Shown: positions 1-6,189 of the stretch, one piece after another
How positions within the stretch are numbered: the first letter of the stretch is position 1
Layout of the letters: each line of letters opens with the position of its first letter
Source: JBBAAS01 sp041658125
Lineage (GTDB): Bacteria; Patescibacteriota; Microgenomatia; UBA12405
Direction: 5' to 3'
Length of the DNA stretch: 8,653 nucleotides
NCBI GenBank assembly: GCA_041658125.1
Contig: JBBAAS010000027.1
Location: 1 to 8,653, forward strand
Translations under genes and position numbers: made by a program
The notes under the pieces: model-generated
Told to the model about the DNA's origin: nothing
Databases searched by the model: none
The model's input: only the letters and a program-made list of their open reading frames with translations

Positions 1-258
1 TGTAGCTTGAGGTACCACATCTTTGTTTTCTGCCGCATCTTTCAGCGCGACAACATAATCTGGAACATCGTAATCTGAAGTAACAGTTCCCGATGCCTGC
101 CTCACACAAATTCTAACTTGTCGCTGAAAAGTATTAGCGATAATTTGTTGTTCACCTTCAGGATATCTTCTACGTAATTCTTCTAGTATTGTCGGCGCCT
201 TCGGTTCTGGGCTAACCACCCGACCACCATCCCGTCCTATATTAAAATATCTATCCAC
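1..258 (-). CDS. Unrecognised protein, N-terminal part (runs off the window)
   Basis: An open frame of 86 codons enters from the window edge and has no stop. Codon use looks coding: the translation is soluble and rich in charged residues, with stretches such as ILEELRRRYPEGEQQ, NTFQRQVRICVRQASGTV and DYDVPDYVVALKDAAENKD. The frame is closed upstream by a TAG at 268-270, leaving room for only three further codons, none of them ATG, GTG or TTG. The GTG at 256-258 is therefore the only ordinary start. A -10-like TAGAAT (265-270) ends exactly 6 nt before it, which fits the leaderless pattern of other genes here. No signal peptide or membrane helix is visible in this part. I do not recognise the family. 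The C-terminal remainder lies outside the window. Confidence 0.6.
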   Translation of the reverse strand, partial: MDRYFNIGRDGGRVVSPEPKAPTILEELRRRYPEGEQQIIANTFQRQVRICVRQASGTVTSDYDVPDYVVALKDAAENKDVVPQAT

Positions 259-264
259 TAACCA

Positions 265-270
265 ATTCTA
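265..270 (-). promoter_or_regulatory. Probable -10 element of the gene at 1-258
   Basis: TAGAAT on the minus strand matches five of six positions of TATAAT. It would place transcription start on the G of the GTG start codon. No good -35 box is seen at 16-18 nt, so this rests on the -10 and its spacing alone. Confidence 0.35.
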
Positions 271-468
271 CTGCCCCAATTTATTTTGTTACAGGACTAG
301 CTAATATTTGACCTATTACGAAATAAAAAGTTCAATTTTGACCTAAACAGATCCACTTTGTAAATATTATATATATCCTTACCAAACCTCCGCACTCACC
401 ATATTGTCTCGTTCTTTTAACGGACGGGAATTAACCAATCAACACCTCTATCAAATAATTTTTGGAAA
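271..468. other. Intergenic region without a recognisable gene
   Basis: About 200 bp between the partial gene and the insertion sequence. All frames are broken by stops and only very short ORFs occur. The notable structure is a direct repeat TTTGACCTA at 307-315 and 337-345, 30 bp apart, upstream of the minus-strand gene. An AT-rich block at 361-374 contains TATAAT on the minus strand, without a convincing -35 box. No terminator hairpin or RNA gene was identified. Confidence 0.5.
307..345. repeat. Direct repeat TTTGACCTA, two copies 30 bp apart
   Basis: The copies at 307-315 and 337-345 are identical over 9 bp. Their 30-bp period is close to three helical turns. They lie 50-90 bp upstream of the GTG start at 258. 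They could be a regulator binding site, but a 9-bp repeat in AT-rich DNA can also arise by chance. Confidence 0.3.
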
Positions 469-476
469 GAAATTCA
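469..476. repeat. Left target-site duplication of the insertion sequence
   Basis: GAAATTCA lies directly outside the left inverted end. GAAATTAA lies directly outside the right end at 2422-2429. They match at 7 of 8 positions. IS1595-family insertions are known to generate 8-bp duplications. The single mismatch suggests an old insertion. Confidence 0.6.
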
Positions 477-524
477 GGTAAGTATCCCTTGATAGCAAGT
501 ATAGGAATGTATTTCAAACTACTT
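477..524 (+). repeat. Left terminal inverted repeat of the IS
   Basis: Reading inward it begins GGTAA, continues TATCCCTTGA and then CAAGT (to 500), and shares AAACTACTT at 516-524 with the right end after a 15-nt divergent stretch (12 nt in the right end). The first 24 positions differ from the right end at only three places. It contains the palindrome CTTG-ATAG-CAAG (488-499). Compared with the right end, 3 nt are added between the -35-like TTGATA and the -10-like hexamer, giving a 20-nt spacing that should not work as a promoter. Confidence 0.75.
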
Positions 525-534
525 ATATTTATAT

Positions 535-564
535 CTTGACGACAAGTATTATTTGGTGTAGTAT
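535..564 (+). promoter_or_regulatory. P63C promoter with overlapping palindromic operator candidate
   Basis: TTGACG (536-541), a 17-nt spacer and TAGTAT (559-564) form a sigma70-type promoter. Transcription would start at 570-571, on the ATG. The -35 box sits inside the palindrome CTTG-ACGA-CAAG (535-546). The same CTTG-N4-CAAG pattern occurs in both IS ends, and in the right end it also covers the transposase -35 box. A protein that binds the ends, most simply the transposase, could therefore repress both genes. Confidence 0.55.
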
Positions 565-569
565 GGGGT

Positions 570-1562
570 ATGATACAAAATAAACCAAAAGCCTTAAACC
601 AAGGCGAGATAACAATTGGAAACATGAATCTCGCATGTGCCGTATTAGACAATTCCGAACGTGTAATTTCTATAAGAGGGTTGGCCAATTATCTTGGTGT
701 TAAAGGCGGTGGGGCTTATTGGGAAAAAAAGAAAAAGTCCGATGCGGTAGTATTGCCAGAATTTGTGTCGGCTGGATACTTAGCACCATATATTACAGAC
801 GAAGTTAAGGACTTACTCACAAATACTGTTTTGTATACAGCACTGAATGGACAACCAGCCGAAGGAATCCGGGGAAAGATTCTTCCTAAAATTTGTGATG
901 TATGGATAAAAGCGCTTAACGGAGGAAGTCTAAACATCCGCCAAAAACAAATCGCCGAGAGAGCATATCAACTACTTGGCGCTTTCGCCGAAATAGGAAT
1001 TACCGCTCTTATTGATGAGGCTACCGGATACCAAAAAGCTAAAAACGAATATCAAAAAATTTTGGAGTTGTATATTGCGAAAGAAATGCGTCCTTGGATT
1101 ATGACATTTGATGATAGTTTTTATATAGAACTTTACCGACTACTTGGTTGGACTTGGGATGCTTACAAAATGAAAAAGAAACAACACCCTCTGTATATTG
1201 GTAAATTGACGAACAGATTAGTTTATGAAAAACTAGCCCCGGGTGTTTTGCAGGAGCTTCAAAAGATTAATCCAAAAAATGAAAAAGGGAGACGAAAGAC
1301 AAAACATCACCAACACTTAACCGAAAATGTCGGATACAGAGAATTGCTCAAATTGATAACCGCAGTGACTATTTTAATGGAGCAATTTCCAAACGGAGAC
1401 TTGACGGCTGCGATACAAAAAATTGATTCCAGATTCCCCTCCTTTTCACCATTCTACCAAACTTCCATGGATTTTCCAGCCGTTGCCAACAAACAGGTTT
1501 TTGATACAGCAATAAAAGAAGCCTCTAAACCCGTAAAAGCATTAGATGGAAAAGCGGAATAG
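570..1562 (+). CDS. P63C domain-containing protein, IS passenger
   Basis: The 330-residue protein is recognisable as a P63C-domain protein. It has the N-terminal GEITIGN and CAVLDNSERVISIRGLANYLG stretch (about 12-43), the VDEATGY-like IDEATGYQ (about 148-155), GWTWDAYK (about 193-200), and the hallmark AP-GVLQEL, NP-KNEKGRRK and HHQHLTE segments (about 223-252). Proteins of this type are common in phage and other mobile DNA; their biochemical role is not known to me and I assign none. No membrane helix or nuclease motif is evident. The family usually ends soon after the position of DSRFPSF, so the last 35-40 residues are an extension, and the final 12-13 codons overlap the transposase gene in antisense. 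The start at 570 is chosen because GEITIGN lies close behind it and because the -10 box places transcription start there. The frame is intact although the neighbouring transposase has decayed. Confidence 0.85.
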   Translation: MIQNKPKALNQGEITIGNMNLACAVLDNSERVISIRGLANYLGVKGGGAYWEKKKKSDAVVLPEFVSAGYLAPYITDEVKDLLTNTVLYTALNGQPAEGIRGKILPKICDVWIKALNGGSLNIRQKQIAERAYQLLGAFAEIGITALIDEATGYQKAKNEYQKILELYIAKEMRPWIMTFDDSFYIELYRLLGWTWDAYKMKKKQHPLYIGKLTNRLVYEKLAPGVLQELQKINPKNEKGRRKTKHHQHLTENVGYRELLKLITAVTILMEQFPNGDLTAAIQKIDSRFPSFSPFYQTSMDFPAVANKQVFDTAIKEASKPVKALDGKAE

Positions 1563-2374
1563 GATAGAATCTCCGATTGTACCGATAGGAAAACTCATTA
1601 ACATACGCTTGTAAATACTTTGGAGAAACTGCATGATATGTACCATTAATTGACCTTTTGAGTTGTGACCAAAATCCTTCAAGTGTGTTGATGGACATCG
1701 CTCCGAACATATTCTTTTGATCCATGATTGACTGTTTGATGATTGTACCCCCTCTTTTGTGAGTGATCTATAAGGTAAGTATTCATCCGTCATTATCTCC
1801 ATACCAAGTGTAATATTTCCTCTAATTATTGGCATAACTGTTTTTCTTTTGGTATCTCCCACCACTTTGGCTTTAATTGAACCTTTTCTTTCCATCATTC
1901 CAAATTCAGGAGTTTTGTTTTCTGAACCTCTACCCTTTTATTATTTCCACCCTTACCTCCAATATATGTTTCGTCTAATTCTGTGGTTTTTGAGAAATTG
2001 CCACCAAGTTCAGTAAAGAGTTGACGTATTTGTTTTGCCATTCTCCAGGCAGTTTTATAAGTACAACCGAGTTGGCGTTGTAATTCCATAGCTGATACAC
2101 CGTTCTTAGAGGTAGAAAAAAGAAAAATAGCATAAAACCACAACTTAATTGACGTTTCGCTTTTATGAAAAATTGTATTTGCTAGAGGGTGTATCTGATT
2201 TCCACAAAATTGACAAGCATAACACTTTCTGGCAGTTACTTTGTAGTATTTGAAAGAATTTTTACACGCAGGGCATTTCGTGAGGGATGAAAAACGCTGT
2301 TTGAAAATTTCTTCAATACAGGCTTCTTCGTTTAGATACTTAGAGTTAAAATCTTGTATAGTGAATTTGATCAT
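1525..2374 (-). pseudogene. IS1595-family transposase, broken by three frame lesions
   Basis: The parts together encode a zinc ribbon (CPAC at about 34-37, CYACQFC further on), a helix-turn-helix segment (VSAMELQRQLGCTYKTAWRMAK), and the IS1595 catalytic core with LDETYIGGKGG, the second acid in MTDEYLPYRSL, and NTLEGFWSQLKRSINGTYH followed by FSYRYNRRF. The reading frame changes three times. One G is lost in the A4G3 run at 1933-1939 (frame restored: NNKRGRGSENKTPEFGMMERKG). One G is gained in the five-base run at 1748-1752 (restored: KEGYNHQTVNHGSKEYVR). Two bases, probably one AT, are lost at 1687-1693 (restored: DVHINTLEG). With these repaired the protein would be about 283 residues, a normal length. 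Two lesions are in short homopolymers, so sequencing error is possible; otherwise the gene is dead. It starts at the ATG at 2374 and converges on the P63C gene. Confidence 0.85.
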
Positions 2375-2376
2375 GA

Positions 2377-2421
2377 AAGTAGTTTAGCATGTTATTCACT
2401 TGTTGTCAAGGGATAGTTACC
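2377..2421 (-). repeat. Right terminal inverted repeat of the IS
   Basis: Reading inward on the minus strand from 2421 it begins GGTAA, continues TATCCCTTGA and CAAGT (to 2398), then after 12 nt AAACTACTT (2385-2377). It matches the left end at 21 of the first 24 positions. It contains the palindrome CTTG-N4-CAAG (2399-2410) and the transposase promoter. Confidence 0.75.
2381..2409 (-). promoter_or_regulatory. Transposase promoter inside the right IS end
   Basis: TTGACA (2404-2409, perfect), a 17-nt spacer and TAAACT (2381-2386, four of six). Transcription start falls on the A of the transposase ATG at 2374, so the message would be leaderless. The -35 box lies inside the palindrome at 2399-2410, an arrangement that would allow the transposase to repress itself when bound to the end. 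Confidence 0.6.
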
Positions 2422-2429
2422 GAAATTAA
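2422..2429. repeat. Right target-site duplication of the insertion sequence
   Basis: GAAATTAA directly follows the right inverted end and matches GAAATTCA before the left end at 7 of 8 positions. Confidence 0.6.
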
Positions 2430-2461
2430 AATACTAGACTAATTACACTAATAATGACTTT

Positions 2462-3181
2462 TTACTTGACTTTGGTCTTTATGCCCTTTTTATCGTCTGG
2501 TATCTTTATAATTTCTGTGAGGCGCTGTTTTCTTTCATATCTATTTATATACCACTCCTCAATTAACAGCTCTATTAACCCGATTAATTTTGTTGCCTCC
2601 TCCGGTTCAACGTCAATAATTACGTTCACATCAAGTTCCATATGCGCACCAATATTTCCAATATCACGAACCGCATCAATTGCCGCCCAAACATCAGAGT
2701 CAACTGAATTTTTTATCGCCACTATTTCATTCTTTAAAGTCCATAATCCTTTATAATCTTGCGGTTTCTTAATACCCCAAAAATCTCTAATCATTCCCTG
2801 TAAGGCTCGTCGAGAAAGAGTAGCTGAAGCTTTTGGACTATCGTTTTTGATTTTACAAGCCTCTTCATAATCGTTGACGATTGCTTCTGGAATAATATCT
2901 CGAGAATACACCTTTGCCTCCGAATCAGGGATAAGGTTCCAAAAATAAGTTTTGTTAGCTGTTGTGATCCGACCACTGTGTTGACTAACTATTGCTTCGA
3001 ACAAACCCAATGTAAAATTGAGTTTTTTACAATCTGGATTTGGACATACCACAAACCTTCCTCTTACCGATTTATATCCATCAACACTGACAGTATAATT
3101 CTCTCCAGTTACGTTATCAACATCATCGTCTCCAATCGTTGAAGGATGTTTGCAGTAGGGACAAGTCCAATTTTGTCTCAT
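2462..3181 (-). CDS. DUF4145 domain protein with N-terminal zinc ribbon
   Basis: The 239-residue protein starts with a treble-clef or zinc-ribbon-like pair, CPYC (7-10) and CPNPDC (46-51), likely to bind one zinc. A DUF4145 domain follows at about 100-212, shown by IVNDYEEACKI, SPKASATLSRRALQGMIRDFW, VWAAIDAVRDIGNIGAHME, and EEATKLIGLIELLIEEWYI. It is predicted cytosolic, with no membrane helix. DUF4145 is all-helical, and to my knowledge is grouped with HEPN-like folds. The conserved R172 and H180 (RDIGNIGAH) resemble the HEPN R...H pair, but the spacing of seven residues is longer than the usual 4-6, so ribonuclease activity cannot be assumed. The domain also occurs fused to type I restriction subunits in other bacteria; nothing of that kind is nearby. 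The gene stands alone, divergent from the glycan operon and just outside the IS. The last 25 residues are basic and probably disordered. Confidence 0.82.
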   Translation of the reverse strand: MRQNWTCPYCKHPSTIGDDDVDNVTGENYTVSVDGYKSVRGRFVVCPNPDCKKLNFTLGLFEAIVSQHSGRITTANKTYFWNLIPDSEAKVYSRDIIPEAIVNDYEEACKIKNDSPKASATLSRRALQGMIRDFWGIKKPQDYKGLWTLKNEIVAIKNSVDSDVWAAIDAVRDIGNIGAHMELDVNVIIDVEPEEATKLIGLIELLIEEWYINRYERKQRLTEIIKIPDDKKGIKTKVK

Positions 3182-3187
3182 TATTTA

Positions 3188-3217
3188 AATATATAAAATA
3201 TAAACTTGGTATATTAA
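3188..3217 (-). promoter_or_regulatory. Candidate promoter of the DUF4145 gene
   Basis: TATATT (3188-3193, five of six) ends 6 nt before the ATG at 3181, with a weaker TTAATA (3212-3217) at an 18-nt spacing. The start would be leaderless. A second possibility, TATACC (3208-3213) with TTGGAA (3231-3236) at 17 nt, would give a 20-nt leader. The region is so AT-rich that either may be fortuitous. Confidence 0.35.
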
Positions 3218-3260
3218 GTACGATCTGATTTTCCAAATATGACTAAGACTTTACCTATTA

Positions 3261-3266
3261 TATACT
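3261..3266 (+). promoter_or_regulatory. Candidate -10 element of the glycan operon
   Basis: TATACT (five of six) lies 9 nt before the ATG at 3276, giving a predicted leader of about 3 nt. No convincing -35 box stands at 16-18 nt. It shares the 94-bp AT-rich gap with the divergent DUF4145 promoter. Confidence 0.35.
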
Positions 3267-3275
3267 AACTCATCA

Positions 3276-4385
3276 ATGAAAATCGCTATTTTCCACAATC
3301 TCGACAAGGGAGGAGGATTAATTTACCTCGAAAAAATCGCCAAAACACTCAAAGAAAAACACACGGTTGATTTATATGCCCTCAATTACAATTCCGACAC
3401 AACAAACTTTAGTAAAAATTATGTATTCCCCATATCGACAACCACTGGAGTTATTAAACACTTACATCAAGTTTTATTTAAATTAAAAGAAAAAAATAAA
3501 ATCATCGCCGAGCTTATAGACAAAAACAATTATGATCTGGTCATTATCGGGCAGTGTTTTTTAACCCAATCACCATATCTACTCAAGTATTTAAAAAACA
3601 AAAATTCACTCTATCTTTTGCACGAACCTAAAAGAGAATTTTATGAAAATACTTCTTTTGACTATTACTCATTTAAAAGAATTTTGACTAGACTAATTCG
3701 TTTACCAATAAAATTTATCGATATAAATAATTGTCAACATGCTAGGACGATAATATCTAATTCTTATTATTCAGCCAAAAGAATAGAAGAAATATATAAC
3801 AAAAAATCTTTTGTGGTTTATCCCGGACTTAAACAAATAAAACCCAAATTAGTCATTAAAAAAAATAATAAAAAAATAATTTCTGTCGGGTTGTTCTCAA
3901 AAATTAAAGGCCATGACTTTTCAGTCAAACAAGTCAGTGGACTTAAATCTACATATTTAAAAATAATTGGGAGAAAAACTGAAGAATATAAAAATATATT
4001 AAAAATTACCCAGGAAAACGACGTAATATTAGAATCAATTTTCGATGCTAATGACAAAAAGAAAAAAGAGATTTTATCCAATAGTACTTTCTTCTTGGCT
4101 AATCAAGAAAACGAACCCTTTGGGGTCTCCACCCTTGAGGCAGTTGATGGTGATTGCTTTGTTTTAGGTAAAAACGAAGGAGGAACTGCAGAAATAATTA
4201 GCCACGGACTTAACGGTTTTTTATATTCAAACAATATAAAGATAGCCCAAAAAGCATTAAGATATTATTTAAGTCAAAAATACATTAAAACCTATAAAAC
4301 AGTTAAAATAGATTGGAAAGAAACAACCAACAAATTACTTAATATTTTTCAATTAATTCAATGCCAATCTCCCTCCTCCTCTTAA
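3276..4385 (+). CDS. Glycosyltransferase family 4 (GT-B fold)
   Basis: The 369-residue protein has the two-lobe GT-B layout of family GT4. The N-terminal acceptor lobe opens with MKIAIFHNLDKGGGLIYLEKIAKTL, carrying the glycine-rich loop (12-14), and has a Rossmann-like strand in YDLVIIGQCFL (about 86-96). The linker SNSYYSAKRIEEIYNKKSFVVYPGL (161-185) is typical of the family. The C-terminal donor lobe starts at IISVGLFSKIKGHD (201-214) and holds the E-x7-E motif E280...E288 within NEPFGVSTLEAV, followed by GGTAEIISHGLNGFLY. It would transfer a sugar from a nucleotide-sugar donor to a growing glycan at the inner face of the membrane; donor and acceptor cannot be read from the sequence. It is the first gene of a three-gene operon, and its last 25 nt overlap the next gene in another frame. 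There is no Shine-Dalgarno sequence at its start. The codons are very AAA/AAT-rich and more AT-rich than those of the two genes after it. Confidence 0.88.
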   Translation: MKIAIFHNLDKGGGLIYLEKIAKTLKEKHTVDLYALNYNSDTTNFSKNYVFPISTTTGVIKHLHQVLFKLKEKNKIIAELIDKNNYDLVIIGQCFLTQSPYLLKYLKNKNSLYLLHEPKREFYENTSFDYYSFKRILTRLIRLPIKFIDINNCQHARTIISNSYYSAKRIEEIYNKKSFVVYPGLKQIKPKLVIKKNNKKIISVGLFSKIKGHDFSVKQVSGLKSTYLKIIGRKTEEYKNILKITQENDVILESIFDANDKKKKEILSNSTFFLANQENEPFGVSTLEAVDGDCFVLGKNEGGTAEIISHGLNGFLYSNNIKIAQKALRYYLSQKYIKTYKTVKIDWKETTNKLLNIFQLIQCQSPSSS

Positions 4386-5119
4386 CCCACAATTCTTCCT
4401 TGGACCTAACCAAACACTTTGGTTGGCTAAAAGATTGCCAGGCGATTGATGAAATTGTAGTTGTCGACGACAACTCAACCGATAACACTAAAAAAATTGT
4501 TGACGGTTTCCAAACCAAAAAACGATCTATTAAGTTCTTCAGTAGGGGATTGGAGAATGATTTTTCGGCCCAGCGCAACTTTGCTCTCTCCAAAACCAAA
4601 AACGATTGGGTTTTGTGGCTTGATCCCGACGAGCAACCGGAGGAAAAATTAATAAGATTTTTGGGTAATATAGATACAAGTCTATATAACTATGCCTTTA
4701 AGAGACCATTGGTATACCTCAACAATATTCTTACTCACGGAGAATCGTTTAATGTCTATATAACCCGTCTTTTCAATAAAAATCACGGTCAATTTGCCGG
4801 CCTGGTTCACGAAACTTGGCAATCATCAAAACCGGTTGTTCAAAAAGATCTTTCTATCCTTCATTATTCTATTCCCAACCTCAAAGCCTTTTTAGAAAAA
4901 ATTAATTTTTATTCCACTCTTCGTGCCCAAGAACTTTTTAACCAAAAAGTAAAAACCAATCTTTTTCAGATCATTTTTTACCCCAAAGCCAAATTTATCC
5001 AAAACTATATTTTCCGTCTTGGTTTTCTCGACTTCACCCCCGGAATAATCATTGCTCTTTGTATGAGCTTTCACTCATTTTTGGTTCGATCTAAGCTATG
5101 GCACTTATCTCAAAAATAA
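4361..5119 (+). CDS. Glycosyltransferase family 2 (WaaE/KdtX-like)
   Basis: The 252-residue protein has a GT-A fold. The first strand is PISLLLLTHNSS (2-13), the nucleotide-binding acids are in EIVVVDDNSTDNT (31-43), FSAQRNFAL (68-76) follows, and the metal-binding DxD-type motif is LDPDEQ (87-92). Further on come GLVHETW (147-153) and HYS (168-170), which are typical of the WaaE/KdtX-like branch that adds glucose to LPS core in proteobacteria. CPR cells are not known to make LPS of that type, so the exact substrate is open. A hydrophobic stretch near the C-terminus (about 213-242) may associate with the membrane. It overlaps the gene before it by 25 nt and the gene after it by 22 nt, which implies translational coupling. 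No ribosome binding site is seen. Confidence 0.88.
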   Translation: MPISLLLLTHNSSLDLTKHFGWLKDCQAIDEIVVVDDNSTDNTKKIVDGFQTKKRSIKFFSRGLENDFSAQRNFALSKTKNDWVLWLDPDEQPEEKLIRFLGNIDTSLYNYAFKRPLVYLNNILTHGESFNVYITRLFNKNHGQFAGLVHETWQSSKPVVQKDLSILHYSIPNLKAFLEKINFYSTLRAQELFNQKVKTNLFQIIFYPKAKFIQNYIFRLGFLDFTPGIIIALCMSFHSFLVRSKLWHLSQK

Positions 5120-6189
5120 TTTTATATCTTTTAGCCATCTCTTTTGCCTTCGGCCAACTCGCCCGGATCAACATCTTCAACACCTCCATTCCCATAGTTG
5201 ACTTTCTTATCCTTGCCCTCGTCTTTTTTAATCTCCTTGGCTATTATCGGGTAAAACACCTCAAAATCACTAATAAACCATTACTTTTTTTTCTTCTCTT
5301 TGCCTGGATTTCCTTTGGCATTAATTTAATAATTCATCACTATCCGCCTCTAAAACCGCTACTTTACCTACTCCGACTAACTGGCTTACTTTCACTTTTT
5401 ATCTTGCCTTTAAATAAAAAACTTTTAAGCCAAAAATTTCATCTCTTTTTAAGCATTGCCCTTATTGCCAATATTATTTTTGGTTTTATTCAATATTTTT
5501 TCTGGCCTGATTTTACCTATTTTGAAACCTTCAACTGGGATCCCCATCTGTACCGTCTTGTTAGCACTTTTTTTGATCCGACTTTTACCGGCCTGATTTA
5601 TTTACTTTTTTTTATCAAAATTTTTCTATCTCCCACAAAAAACAAAGTCTTCAAATATTTTCTACTTATTATCACCTATCTTGCCATGTCTTTAACTTAT
5701 AGTCGTTCTTCGCTTTTGGCTTTTTGGCTCACCTCACTATTTGTTTCTTTTAGGCTCAAAAAACCCATAATTTCAGCAATTTCTACGATATTAATTATTC
5801 TCACCATTATTCTTCTGCCCCGCCAACCCGGCGAAGGCACCCGCCTCCAAAGAACTAGTTCCGTCAAGGCTAAAATTGAAAATTACCAAGAAGGAGTTAG
5901 CGTTTTTCTAAAATCCCCAATTATCGGCCATGGTTATAACAATCTTTACTATGTTCGCGAGGTAAGAAATCCAGTATCTCACGCCAATTTTGGTTTCGAT
6001 TCCAGCCTTCTTACCATTCTTAGCGCTACCGGCATTATCGGATTTATTCTCTTTATTCTTGGCCTTAAAAAAACATTCATTTCCTCAACCCCAATTCTTC
6101 AGACAGAACTAGTTGCCGTTCTGATTCATTCCTTATTCTCCAATTCTCTTCTTTACCCTTGGATCCTTACTTTACTTCTACTCAACTAA
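5098..6189 (+). CDS. O-antigen ligase / Wzy polymerase-like membrane protein
   Basis: The 363-residue integral membrane protein has about ten hydrophobic segments (roughly 5-22, 32-50, 61-80, 86-104, 113-133, 160-177, 184-200, 204-218, 222-240, 303-323 and 333-362). The Wzy_C/WaaL signature is present: the TYSRSSLLAFW segment with R203, then a large periplasmic-type loop (about 241-300) containing RTSSVKAKIENYQEG, IIGHGYNN with H278, and SHANFGFDSSLL with H295, followed by ATGIIGF. Enzymes of this class join lipid-linked oligosaccharides to one another or onto an acceptor on the outer side of the membrane. Polymerase and ligase cannot be told apart here. Together with the two upstream glycosyltransferases it makes a small surface-polysaccharide operon; no flippase is in the window. 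Its TAA stop directly abuts the stop codon of the convergent gene, with no intervening base. Confidence 0.85.
   Translation: MALISKIILYLLAISFAFGQLARINIFNTSIPIVDFLILALVFFNLLGYYRVKHLKITNKPLLFFLLFAWISFGINLIIHHYPPLKPLLYLLRLTGLLSLFILPLNKKLLSQKFHLFLSIALIANIIFGFIQYFFWPDFTYFETFNWDPHLYRLVSTFFDPTFTGLIYLLFFIKIFLSPTKNKVFKYFLLIITYLAMSLTYSRSSLLAFWLTSLFVSFRLKKPIISAISTILIILTIILLPRQPGEGTRLQRTSSVKAKIENYQEGVSVFLKSPIIGHGYNNLYYVREVRNPVSHANFGFDSSLLTILSATGIIGFILFILGLKKTFISSTPILQTELVAVLIHSLFSNSLLYPWILTLLLLN

Larger units (their letters stand above)
477..2421. mobile_element. IS1595-family element carrying a P63C-domain passenger gene
   Basis: The 1945-bp element is defined by three things. First, its inverted ends match at 21 of 24 positions (477-500 on plus, 2421-2398 on minus), with a further shared AAACTACTT inside each. 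Second, 8-bp flanking repeats agree at 7 positions. Third, it contains a recognisable IS1595-type transposase reading inward from the right end. A complete P63C-domain gene reads inward from the left end, and the two genes converge with a 38-bp overlap, so there is no room for another IS end between them unless it lies inside coding sequence. Some IS1595-family members are known to carry passenger genes; a P63C passenger is my inference. The transposase is broken, so the copy is probably immobile on its own. The alternative is two overlapping degraded elements, but the matched flanks argue for a single unit. Confidence 0.72.

Noticed and set aside
608..617. GATAACAATT, resembling part of the lac operator
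   Set aside because: It lies inside the P63C coding sequence at the conserved GEITIGN segment, has no symmetric partner half, and no LacI-type gene is present. Chance likeness.
431..688. Minus-strand open frame across the left IS end and the P63C start
   Set aside because: It runs antisense through the inverted repeat, the P63C promoter and the P63C N-terminus, and its translation shows no family features.
1933..1939. Possible programmed -1 frameshift site (A4G3) in the transposase
   Set aside because: In the zero frame the codons are AAA AGG; slipping back would read TAA AAG, so tRNA pairing is not kept. Two further lesions downstream also need repair, so decay or sequencing error is the better explanation.
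2430..2461. Possible terminator between the DUF4145 gene and the IS
   Set aside because: There is a short T-run but no stem of useful length or GC content next to it.
4339..4599. Minus-strand open frame opposite the GT2 glycosyltransferase
   Set aside because: It is the antisense shadow of a gene with clear GT2 motifs and has no recognisable domain. The same applies to open frames at 716-937, 2454-2756, 3818-4081, 4892-5074 and 8285-8491.
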